Source: an uncultured Alphaproteobacteria bacterium (GTDB taxonomy: Bacteria; Pseudomonadota; Alphaproteobacteria; HIMB59). From it: a DNA stretch of 48,807 nt. Below the pieces are notes generated by a model. That model was not told where the DNA came from, made no database searches, and worked only from the letters and a program-made list of their open reading frames with translations. Positions within the stretch are counted from its first letter, which is position 1, and every line of letters starts with the position of its first letter. Of the stretch, positions 18,459 to 25,761 are shown one piece after another. Position numbers and translations under genes: made by a program. Location of the stretch: assembly GCA_902527525.1 (NCBI GenBank), contig CABZOW010000005.1, positions 1 through 48,807 of the forward strand, given 5' to 3'.

Positions 18459-19490
18459 TTGGCTTCTTCAAAAAAACCTAAAATTGCTGTCGTCGGAGCG
18501 ACTGGAAATGTTGGAAGAGAGGTCTTAGATATAATCGATGAAAAAGAAATTCAATACTCTGATTTAATCGCTTTAGCTTCATCTCGCTCTAAAGGAAGTA
18601 CAATTGATTATGGAGAAAACAAGTCGGTAGTAGTAGCTGATTTAGCTGAATATGATTTTTCAGATACTGACATAGCTATTTTTTCTCCTGGAGCAAAAGT
18701 ATCTAGTGAGTTTGCTCCTAAGGCAGCTAAACAAGGATGTATAGTTATAGATAATACCTCACACTTTCGAACAGACCCAGATGTCCCCTTAGTGGTTGCT
18801 GAAGTCAATCCAGAGGCGTTAAAAGATTTTAGAAAAAAAAATATTATTGCTAATCCAAACTGCTCAACCATGGGGATGCTAGTTGCAATTAAACCTTTAC
18901 ACGACCATTTTAATGTAAAAAGAATTGTTGTTTCAACTTACCAATCAGTTTCAGGTGCTGGCAAGGAAGCTGCTGATGAATTATTTAATCAAACAAAATC
19001 AATTTATGCTAATGAAGCAGTCGTTAAAGAGAAATTTACTAAACAAATTGCTTTTAATGTTATCCCGCACATTGATGTTTTTTTAGAAGATGGGCAAACT
19101 AAAGAAGAGTGGAAAATGTTCAATGAAACAAAAAAAATACTTGATCAAAACATTGAATTAACAGCAACCTGTGTGCGTGTTCCAGTTTTTGTTTCTCATT
19201 CTTTAGCAGTCAATGTTGAATTTAATAAACCGTATGATGAGGACCAAGTAAGGGAGATTTTTAAAAAATCACCAGGTTTAAAAATGATTGATTATCGCGC
19301 TGATGAAGGATATGTCACCCCTATTGAGTCTGCAGGCTTAGATCCAGTGTATATCAGTAGGATTCGAAGAGATCCTACTATTCCAAATGGTTTAAACTTC
19401 TGGTGCGTTTCTGATAATTTAAGAAAAGGCGCTGCTTTAAATACCGTACAAATTGCAGAAATACTAATTAAAGATTTTTTAAGTTCTTAG
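18459..19490 (+). CDS. asd: Aspartate-semialdehyde dehydrogenase
   Basis: Produces aspartate semialdehyde for lysine/DAP, threonine and methionine. The start codon is TTG one base after leuB; no later start precedes KIAVVGATGNVGREVL. The catalytic Cys is in IIANPNCSTMGML and the His region is RVPVFVSHSLAVNVEF. QSVSGAGKEA and NTSHFRTDPDVPLVVAEVNP are further family blocks. The 343 residues are normal. The 3' end overlaps the convergent pyridoxal-kinase-like gene by 23 bases. Confidence 0.97.
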   Translation: MASSKKPKIAVVGATGNVGREVLDIIDEKEIQYSDLIALASSRSKGSTIDYGENKSVVVADLAEYDFSDTDIAIFSPGAKVSSEFAPKAAKQGCIVIDNTSHFRTDPDVPLVVAEVNPEALKDFRKKNIIANPNCSTMGMLVAIKPLHDHFNVKRIVVSTYQSVSGAGKEAADELFNQTKSIYANEAVVKEKFTKQIAFNVIPHIDVFLEDGQTKEEWKMFNETKKILDQNIELTATCVRVPVFVSHSLAVNVEFNKPYDEDQVREIFKKSPGLKMIDYRADEGYVTPIESAGLDPVYISRIRRDPTIPNGLNFWCVSDNLRKGAALNTVQIAEILIKDFLSS

Positions 19491-20268
19491 CTCTAAATTT
19501 TCTTTTCTCTATTTTTGTATAATCTTTTTTTTCAAGCAAGATACTATAGATATCATTTGTAACATTTTCTAAAATCTCCTTAGTTGTATTTTTTTTAGAG
19601 ATATAATGCGCATACAAAGCAGTAGACTGATCGCCCGCCCCATGAAATCGTTCTTTGAAATTTATAAAAGGTGTTTCAATTATAAAAATATCTTTTTTGT
19701 TACATAATATATTTATTAATTTTTTATTTTTTGGCACACTCCTAATTAATACTTGGCTATTAAATTTCTTAGTGAAAAATTTAAGATCAGCTAAAATTTC
19801 CCCTAGGTTATAATTATTTACATCTTTATTATTTAAGTAAGACCACTCAAAGAAATTTGCTGAGATATATTTGACTTTTGTCATTATTTTTTTAAAAAAA
19901 TTTGCAACATCTTTTTCTACATATAGCCCTATTCCAATATCTCCCATGACAGGATCTAATATAACTCTATTTTGTATGTTAATTATTTTATTGATTGATT
20001 TTGAAACTTTTAAATTTGGCGTGTAGCCGACTATCGTCAAATCATTTAAACTTAATTTATATGTTTGCCTCACCTTATTAAAAATTATCCATGGATTTAA
20101 ATTATTATCACTAATTTGAAGTGTGCTTCTAACACCTTTATGAGAGGTTAGAATCACAGTGGGTATTTCAAAAAATTTGTAACCTTTATCGCTTAAAATT
20201 GAGCGAGCAGCATGATTTCCAACTTTGTCATTTAAGACTGTCGACTGAACACTAACTATATTCTTCAT
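19468..20268 (-). CDS. pdxY: Pyridoxal kinase-like protein (PdxY group)
   Basis: A ribokinase-superfamily protein, probably phosphorylating pyridoxal to PLP. Evidence is the N-terminal VQSTVLNDKVGNHAA (family: SxVxxGxVGNxA), the NRVILDPVMGDIGIGLYV block, ISANFFEWSYL (family: TPNxxE), and the anion-hole/catalytic-base FHGAGDQSTALYAHY with D in GAGD. At 266 residues it is slightly short and quite divergent (Lys-rich), so hydroxymethylpyrimidine kinase-like specificity is not excluded. Confidence 0.8.
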   Translation of the reverse strand: MKNIVSVQSTVLNDKVGNHAARSILSDKGYKFFEIPTVILTSHKGVRSTLQISDNNLNPWIIFNKVRQTYKLSLNDLTIVGYTPNLKVSKSINKIINIQNRVILDPVMGDIGIGLYVEKDVANFFKKIMTKVKYISANFFEWSYLNNKDVNNYNLGEILADLKFFTKKFNSQVLIRSVPKNKKLINILCNKKDIFIIETPFINFKERFHGAGDQSTALYAHYISKKNTTKEILENVTNDIYSILLEKKDYTKIEKRKFRAKNLKNL

Positions 20269-20358
20269 GTTTTATGATGTTAACTCTTCAATGGTTGTCA
20301 TTGGATCAACAATAATATAAAAAATACGCATTAAGAATTTTAATTAAAGGAAATAAAT

Positions 20359-20952
20359 ATGACTTTTGAATTACCTAGCTTACCTTATGCAAGTGATGCT
20401 TTAGCTCCATATATGTCATCAGAAACTCTTGATTTTCATCATGGCAAACATCATCAAACATATGTAACAAATTTAAATAACCTTGTGAAAGATACTGATA
20501 TGCAAGACTCTTCTCTTGAAGAAATAGTTGTAAAATCAAGTAAAGATTCATCTATGGCAGGAATTTTTAATAACGCAGGCCAACATTGGAATCACATTTT
20601 ATTTTGGCAATGCATGAAACCTAATGGCGGTGGCTCAATGCCGTCAGAGTTAGAAAGCAGAATTACATCTGACTTAGGTGGGATTGACCAATTCAAAGAG
20701 GCATTTATCCAAGCTGGAATTACACAATTTGGTTCCGGATGGGCTTGGCTTGCTATTGATAATGGCAAATTGGTTGTCACTAAATCACCTAATGCTTCTA
20801 ACCCTTTGGTTGATGGGATGAAGCCAATTCTAGGCTGTGATGTATGGGAACACTCTTATTATATTGATTACAGAAACAAACGACCTGATTACTTAAAAGC
20901 TTTCTTAGACAGTATGGTAAACTGGGAATTTGTTGCTTCCCAATTAGATTAA
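20359..20952 (+). CDS. sodB: Superoxide dismutase (Fe type)
   Basis: Detoxifies superoxide in the cytoplasm. Metal ligands are in LDFHHGKHHQTYV (His), NNAGQHWNHILFWQCM (His) and CDVWEHSYYIDYRNKRPDYL (Asp, His). The active-site context (NGGGSMP, FGSGWAWLAI) favours Fe over Mn, but metal choice cannot be fixed by eye. The 197 residues are normal. AAAGGAA lies before the ATG. Monocistronic: divergent from the kinase and closed by a terminator. Confidence 0.96.
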   Translation: MTFELPSLPYASDALAPYMSSETLDFHHGKHHQTYVTNLNNLVKDTDMQDSSLEEIVVKSSKDSSMAGIFNNAGQHWNHILFWQCMKPNGGGSMPSELESRITSDLGGIDQFKEAFIQAGITQFGSGWAWLAIDNGKLVVTKSPNASNPLVDGMKPILGCDVWEHSYYIDYRNKRPDYLKAFLDSMVNWEFVASQLD

Positions 20953-20958
20953 ATTATA

Positions 20959-20991
20959 GGGCTGCTTGTAAAAAGCAGCCCAAATTTTATT
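20959..20991 (+). terminator. sodB intrinsic terminator
   Basis: Arms GGGCTGCTT and AAGCAGCCC pair perfectly over 9 bp around a 5-base loop, then AAATTTTATTT. It stands 6 bases after the sodB stop and between two convergent genes, so it may also serve the heat-shock gene on the other strand. Confidence 0.75.
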
Positions 20992-21440
20992 TAAGCTGAT
21001 AAAAGTTTAGAATTAGTATTAACTTTTATTCTCCTTGGTTTTTGGTGTTCTGGTATTTCTCTTTCGAGATTTATACTTAACAGACCATTTTTTAAATCAG
21101 CTTTTATAACTTTTACAGTATCAGCTAATTCAAATTTTCTTTCAAAATTTCTGTTGGCAATTCCTCGATAAAGGTATTCTGATTTATTATTAGTTTTATC
21201 ATCACCCATTTCTCCTTTAACATTTAATAAATTTCCCTCTTGGGATATATCAATTTGGTCTTCACCAAATCCAGCTACTGCCATAGTTATTTGGTAAATA
21301 TTTTTGTCATGTTTAACAATATTGTATGGTGGGTAGGAAGACCCTTTGTTATTTGTAGAAAAAACAGTATCAAAAAGTCTATCAAACTCATCGAAACCAA
21401 CTGATGATCTCCATAGAGGAGATAAGTCAAATGTAGTCAT
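20991..21440 (-). CDS. ibpA: Small heat shock protein, Hsp20/IbpA family
   Basis: An ATP-independent holdase. The N-terminal FDLSPLWRSSVGFDEFDRLF is typical of the IbpA/HspH class A group. The alpha-crystallin domain runs from about residue 38 (YPPYNIVKHDKNIYQITMAV) to about 135, with IANRNFERKFELADTV, LKNGLLSINLEREIP and the C-terminal IKVNT. The 149 residues are complete. A strong Shine-Dalgarno sequence (AAGGAGG) sits 7 bases before the start, among the best in the window. Confidence 0.94.
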   Translation of the reverse strand: MTTFDLSPLWRSSVGFDEFDRLFDTVFSTNNKGSSYPPYNIVKHDKNIYQITMAVAGFGEDQIDISQEGNLLNVKGEMGDDKTNNKSEYLYRGIANRNFERKFELADTVKVIKADLKNGLLSINLEREIPEHQKPRRIKVNTNSKLLSA

Positions 21441-21559
21441 AATTAACCTCCTTAAGCGTTAATTGTTAATTGCAGTTTTTTAAAACCTGCGTTAATTAAG
21501 AAATTCCTAATGGCAATTTCCCCTATTATTAATTTGGTATTTCAAATTTAAATTTCAAG
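21441..21559 (-). promoter_or_regulatory. Leader and possible heat-shock promoter of ibpA
   Basis: On the minus strand CTTGAAA (21553-21559) matches the sigma32 -35 consensus, and a poorer ACCAAATT follows about 15 bases later. The leader then contains a GCAGGTTTT..AAAACTGC inverted repeat and AAGGAGGTTAATTATG. A thermosensor fold hiding the Shine-Dalgarno sequence is conceivable, but I see no clear pairing for it. Confidence 0.35.
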
Positions 21560-21608
21560 ATATTTAAATAGACTATTTATTCATTTTTTTTGATGATAAG
21601 TTCATTCA

Positions 21609-22580
21609 ATGTATTCAATTGTTGCAAAGAAACCCGGCGATATAAGTGTTCTTCAAAAAAAAAGTGTTGATTTCTCTGATCCTAAGTCAAATGAAGTATT
21701 AATCAAAAATAGAGCAATTGGGGTAAATTTTATTGATATTTACTTTAGAGCAGGACTATATCCTTGGCCAGTAGACACGGATCTTGTTCTTGGCTCTGAA
21801 GGTGCGGGGGAAGTAGAAGCCGTAGGACCAGATGTTAAGAATTTTAAAATAGGCGATCGTGTAGCATACGCACAGCCAAACAACGCCTACTCAACTCATA
21901 GAATAATATCTGAAGATCTTGTAGTTTCTATACCTGATAGCATATCTTATGATCAAGCTGCTGCTTCAATACTTAAGGGATTAACTGTTAAATATCTTCT
22001 TTGTGACAGCTTTAATTTGCAAAGCGATCATGAGGTTTTGTTTCACGCTGCAGCAGGAGGTGTGGGATTAATTGCAGGACAATGGATAAAAGAAATTGGT
22101 GCAAAATCAATTGGCACTGCAGGTAATTCTGAAAAATGTATACTAGCAAAGCAAAGAGGATTTGACGAAGTTATCAATTATTCTGAAAAAAATTTCTTAG
22201 AGGAAGTATTGGAAATTACAAACAGTAAAGGTCTTGATGTGGTTTATGATAGCGTGGGTAAAGATACAATGTCTAATTCATTTAAATGTCTAAAAAAGCA
22301 TGGGATGTTAGTTAGTTTTGGTCAATCATCAGGCCCGTATAAAGATATACAAATGACTGATTTGGCTCTTGGTTCTTTTTATTTAACTAGACCTACACTT
22401 TTTCATTTTTATGCAAACAGAAACTGGCTAGAAAACGCAAGTCAGAAATTATTTGAAATGATAGATAAAGATAAAATTAAATTAGATAAAATAACAAAAT
22501 ATGATCTTGATAATGTAGCTGATGCTCACGTGGATATGGAAAAAAGAAAGACTTCGGGTTCTATTATCCTAAAGATTTAA
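21609..22580 (+). CDS. qor: NADPH:quinone oxidoreductase (zinc-free MDR family)
   Basis: A medium-chain dehydrogenase/reductase of the QOR branch, probably reducing quinones or reactive enones with NADPH. Blocks are GVNFIDIYFRAGLYPWP near residue 38, GSEGAGEVEAVG, KIGDRVAY, and the Rossmann AAAGGVGLIAGQWIKEIGAKSIGT. YDSVGKDTM and SFGQSSGP follow. No catalytic-zinc ligands are seen, as expected. The 323 residues are normal. The 3' end overlaps the convergent aminotransferase by 17 bases. Confidence 0.92.
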   Translation: MYSIVAKKPGDISVLQKKSVDFSDPKSNEVLIKNRAIGVNFIDIYFRAGLYPWPVDTDLVLGSEGAGEVEAVGPDVKNFKIGDRVAYAQPNNAYSTHRIISEDLVVSIPDSISYDQAAASILKGLTVKYLLCDSFNLQSDHEVLFHAAAGGVGLIAGQWIKEIGAKSIGTAGNSEKCILAKQRGFDEVINYSEKNFLEEVLEITNSKGLDVVYDSVGKDTMSNSFKCLKKHGMLVSFGQSSGPYKDIQMTDLALGSFYLTRPTLFHFYANRNWLENASQKLFEMIDKDKIKLDKITKYDLDNVADAHVDMEKRKTSGSIILKI

Positions 22581-23910
22581 CCTCACTAAATACATCTTTT
22601 AAAGTTTTCTCTAAAGTTTCAAATATTATATCCATTTCCTCTTCAGTTGTAATAAAAGGTGGACACAAAACAATAGAAGGACCCAGGGGTCTACATATTA
22701 ATCCGTTTTCGATACATTTATTAGCAACGCGCTCACCAATAGAAATTGATCCATCAAAAGGAATTCTATTCGTTTTGTCTTGAACCATCTCTAAAGCGCC
22801 CATTAAACCAATGCCGCGAGACTCACCTATGAATTCTAAATCTTCAAATTTTTTTAAACCCCCCATGAATATGGGTTCAAGATATCTAACATTTTCAATC
22901 ATTTTCTCATTAATTATAATGTCTATTGCCTCTAAGGCGAGGGCGCAACCAACGGGGTGTCCGCCAGCAGTGAAGCCATGAAAAAATTCCTCTGCTTGAT
23001 AAGAAGCCTCCATCATTTTTTTTGTCATTTTTTCTCCTAAAATGACCGCACCAAGTGGAAAGAACCCTGAAGTTATACATTTGGATGCAATGATAATATC
23101 AGGTTTAATCTTATATGTTTCAGATCCCCATAAATTACCAGTTCTACCAAAACCACAAATTACCTCATCAGCGATAAATGGAATATCGTATTTTTTTAGA
23201 ATCTTTTGAACTATTTCAAAATATCCTTTTGAAGGAGGTATGACACCTCCTGCCCCCATGACAGGTTCAGCAAAAAAACCAGCCACTGTGTCAGGTCCTT
23301 CCTTTTGAATTAAATTTTCTAAATCTTCGCCCATTCTTTTTGTAAACATTTCCTCATTCTCATTTTCTAAACAATATTTCCAATAATGAGGACAGGCAGA
23401 ATGAACGAATCCATCTAAAGGTAAGCCAAATTCACTGTTATATGGTTTTCCAGTCATCGATGCTGAAACAGCTGTTACACCATGATAAGAATTTATTCGA
23501 GTTATTATTTTTCTTCTCTTGGGGTAACCTTTTCTTTTATTTATAAACCACAATAATTTTACTGTGGTATCATTTGCCTCAGACCCCGAATTTGTAAAAA
23601 AAACCTTACCATCTGTAAAAGGAGAAATTTCAATTAATTTATCTGCAAGTTCTACTGCAGGCTCAGAGATTCTTCCAAAAAAAGCATGATAGCCTGAAAA
23701 TTTTTCATACTGTTTTTTTGCAGTTTCCACCATTCTTGGGTGATCGAAACCAACTACCGAGTTCCACAACCCTGAATTGGCATCTAAATACTTTTTTCCA
23801 TCTTGATCGTAAACATAGATACCTTTTGCTTGGTTAAGAACAATAGGACCAAGTGAATTTAAATTTTTAAGATCTGTGAAGCCATGTAAAACTCTATCTG
23901 TATTAATCAT
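22564..23910 (-). CDS. Class III (omega) aminotransferase
   Basis: A PLP-dependent aminotransferase, probably an omega-amino acid or diamine:pyruvate enzyme (inference). The phosphate-binding loop is TNSGSEANDTTVKLL (about 107-120); SYHG at 141 stacks on PLP. FIADEVICGFGRTG holds the Asp (248) that binds the pyridine N; Lys277 in IIASKCITSGFFPLGA is the Schiff-base lysine. The FHGFTAGGHPVGCALAL block and 448 residues fit the SpuC/taurine-pyruvate-like branch. Substrate not determinable. It follows a 41-codon ORF by 2 bases, which is itself preceded by a structured leader with promoter and terminator. Confidence 0.88.
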   Translation of the reverse strand: MINTDRVLHGFTDLKNLNSLGPIVLNQAKGIYVYDQDGKKYLDANSGLWNSVVGFDHPRMVETAKKQYEKFSGYHAFFGRISEPAVELADKLIEISPFTDGKVFFTNSGSEANDTTVKLLWFINKRKGYPKRRKIITRINSYHGVTAVSASMTGKPYNSEFGLPLDGFVHSACPHYWKYCLENENEEMFTKRMGEDLENLIQKEGPDTVAGFFAEPVMGAGGVIPPSKGYFEIVQKILKKYDIPFIADEVICGFGRTGNLWGSETYKIKPDIIIASKCITSGFFPLGAVILGEKMTKKMMEASYQAEEFFHGFTAGGHPVGCALALEAIDIIINEKMIENVRYLEPIFMGGLKKFEDLEFIGESRGIGLMGALEMVQDKTNRIPFDGSISIGERVANKCIENGLICRPLGPSIVLCPPFITTEEEMDIIFETLEKTLKDVFSEVKSLG

Positions 23911-23912
23911 AT

Positions 23913-24038
23913 TTAATCTACAACCTCATATAAATTTTCTAAATAAGGAATATTTCTAAATGGTATATCTACCAATTCTGTATCAGCAAGAAAATATCCA
24001 ATAATAAAAAAGAGTATCATGAAAATTAACTTGAGCAT
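23913..24038 (-). CDS. 41-residue membrane microprotein upstream of the aminotransferase
   Basis: Too short for the ORF track. It starts MLKLIFMILFFIIGYFLADT, one hydrophobic segment, then a polar tail (DIPFRNIPYLENLYEVVD). The stop is 2 bases before the aminotransferase ATG, as expected for a translationally coupled operon gene or a leader peptide. The start is 25 bases after a predicted terminator on the same strand. A weak TTAAGA precedes the ATG. Not recognised as any family. Reality rests on position and a clean membrane profile only. Confidence 0.5.
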   Translation of the reverse strand: MLKLIFMILFFIIGYFLADTELVDIPFRNIPYLENLYEVVD

Positions 24039-24063
24039 TCTTAAAAAAGATAATATAGAAATC

Positions 24064-24164
24064 AAAAAAGGGTTAGAACAATTTGTCCTAACCCTTTTAG
24101 AAAGAAGTGGCCCACTAAGAAAAAAGCCGCTTCTGTAAGGCTGTAAAAACGAGATTAATCTCTT
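24064..24164 (-). ncRNA. Candidate leader RNA/attenuator or small RNA
   Basis: Downstream of a good minus-strand promoter lie three consecutive hairpins. The first is GAGA-TTAA-TCTC (24151-24162), at the predicted 5' end. The second pairs AGAAGCGGC with GCCACTTCT (24134-24126 with 24111-24103; one G-U), with an alternative AGTGGGCCACT fold. The third, AAAAGGGTTAG..CTAACCC, ends in six T (24069-24064) and looks like an intrinsic terminator. The length is about 100 nt. It lies between divergent genes, so the terminator has no upstream gene to serve. The 41-codon ORF begins 25 bases later. Class not recognised. Confidence 0.6.
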
Positions 24165-24170
24165 GAAATG

Positions 24171-24199
24171 ATTATAAATAGCCTCAAAAACAACATCAA
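24171..24199 (-). promoter_or_regulatory. Strong sigma70-type promoter for the leader RNA/aminotransferase
   Basis: Minus strand TTGATG (24199-24194), 17-base spacer, then a perfect TATAAT (24176-24171). The predicted start is an A at about 24164, just before the first hairpin. The closest consensus match I found in the window. Confidence 0.65.
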
Positions 24200-24204
24200 G
24201 AAAA

Positions 24205-24234
24205 TTGAAATAACCACAATATATAGAATAAATT
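24205..24234 (+). promoter_or_regulatory. Possible promoter of the GT-C-like gene
   Basis: Plus strand TTGAAA (24205-24210), 18-base spacer, TAAATT (24229-24234), about 36 bases before the ATG at 24271. It is back to back with the minus-strand promoter. AT-rich DNA gives many chance matches. The rest of the 360-base gene-free stretch (23911-24270) holds the 41-codon ORF and the leader RNA listed above. Confidence 0.35.
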
Positions 24235-24270
24235 AGATCAATATGCTACTAAACTTAGTTAAATCAAAAA

Positions 24271-25761
24271 ATGAACTTCTTTAGATTCCCTGAAAGTATT
24301 CCCACTATTTTTTACACCATCATTTGGATATGTTTCTTAGCAGTAATCAGTTTAGGCACACCTTATTATTTTACTGATGACTTAAATTTATTAATCTCTT
24401 TAAAAAATAATAATTTAGTTTCAAATTTTTCAGAGTTTATAAATCCACATTTAACATTATTAAACCTTGTTATCAAAATATCTAATTTATTTGCCTTAGA
24501 TAGTTACCTTGTATTAAGATTTCTTAATTTCATTTACTTAGGATTAGTAATTTTAGTAACTTATAAAATTATTAAATTAAAATTTTATGATCTTCATTAT
24601 CTAATGCCACTTACTTCAGTTTTATTTAGTGGTACGATTTTAATTTCAACAACAACTATTAATGGTGCTCTTTTTTCCGGATCGATAACTTTATTAATAA
24701 TTTATTACTTAATAAGAATTTTTGATGAAGAAAATATATTTAATTTGCTATTTTTTATTATTTTTAGTTTAGTTGCACTAATTTTAAATAATTTCTTCTT
24801 TATTATTTTAATCTCATTTTTGACTATATCAAAATTATTTAATTTAAAATTAGAAAAGAAAAAGCGATTGAGCTTAATTTCTTATCTTTGCTTAATATAT
24901 ATAATAGCTTTAGTATTTTTCATTATTCAGAATATTAATGAAACAGATAACTTTTCTACCTTTAACTATGATTTATCAATTTTGATTAAGAGAATTATAG
25001 AGAGTATTATTTTTTTATTGCCTTTAATAAGTCTATTGATTATCGCTATATTTTACAATGTTTTCAAAAGAATTAATTGGAACAAGGATTTAATAACATT
25101 TTTTTCATTAATAATTATTTCATGGTTTTCATATATTTTTTCAAATAAATTAAACTTATCAATATTGGTGTTTATGTTACCAATAATGTCCATTTATATT
25201 TTTAGAACTTTAGAATTTGTAGAATTAAAATGGTCAAAAATTTTTTTAATTAGTCTTATTTTAATACCAGCTATCATTATTTATTTTGATACATCTCTTT
25301 ATAAAAAAATGTCAGACATACCCCATATTAATTATTTCTTCTACAGTTTGATAATTTTAGCTTCATTAATTAATCCTATTTTTTCGTTGCAGAAAAAATC
25401 TATAACTGCCGTATATAAAACTATCTCATTTTCCTTAATTTTAATTTTATTTTTTTCCATAATATTTTTTTATTCTCAATATATGTCAAAAACATTAAGT
25501 TTTGTTATATCTGATACCTTAGAAAACGAGCTAAATTGTGATATACAAAAAACTGAATTAATATTAGAAGAAAATTATCCTTTAGATTTAATGTTATTTT
25601 TTAGTGATAAAGTTAATCCAGATTATTTTTCTGACTGTCAAATAGCACTAAAATTTAGTTCTATTGATGTTATCCCTATTGACGATAATGAGGCTATAAA
25701 TAAAACTATATTAGATTTGACCTCAAAATCTTATATTAATCTCAATTTTAAAAAATTATGA
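24271..25761 (+). CDS. Polytopic membrane protein, GT-C glycosyltransferase-like
   Basis: A 496-residue protein with roughly a dozen hydrophobic segments and a soluble C-terminal domain of about 75 residues holding two Cys (LNCDIQ, SDCQIA). After the first membrane segment comes YYFTDDLNLL; an acidic pair in the first external loop is the catalytic signature of GT-C lipid-linked glycosyltransferases. No further motif identifies the substrate, so this is a fold-level guess. The stop overlaps the PAP2 gene by ATGA, suggesting joint work on a lipid-linked envelope sugar. Composition is extremely Ile/Leu/Phe/Asn-rich, even for this genome. Confidence 0.5.
   Translation: MNFFRFPESIPTIFYTIIWICFLAVISLGTPYYFTDDLNLLISLKNNNLVSNFSEFINPHLTLLNLVIKISNLFALDSYLVLRFLNFIYLGLVILVTYKIIKLKFYDLHYLMPLTSVLFSGTILISTTTINGALFSGSITLLIIYYLIRIFDEENIFNLLFFIIFSLVALILNNFFFIILISFLTISKLFNLKLEKKKRLSLISYLCLIYIIALVFFIIQNINETDNFSTFNYDLSILIKRIIESIIFLLPLISLLIIAIFYNVFKRINWNKDLITFFSLIIISWFSYIFSNKLNLSILVFMLPIMSIYIFRTLEFVELKWSKIFLISLILIPAIIIYFDTSLYKKMSDIPHINYFFYSLIILASLINPIFSLQKKSITAVYKTISFSLILILFFSIIFFYSQYMSKTLSFVISDTLENELNCDIQKTELILEENYPLDLMLFFSDKVNPDYFSDCQIALKFSSIDVIPIDDNEAINKTILDLTSKSYINLNFKKL

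Noticed and set aside
24064-24164. CRISPR or repeat array from clustered hairpins
   Set aside because: The three hairpins differ in sequence and spacing; no repeated unit.
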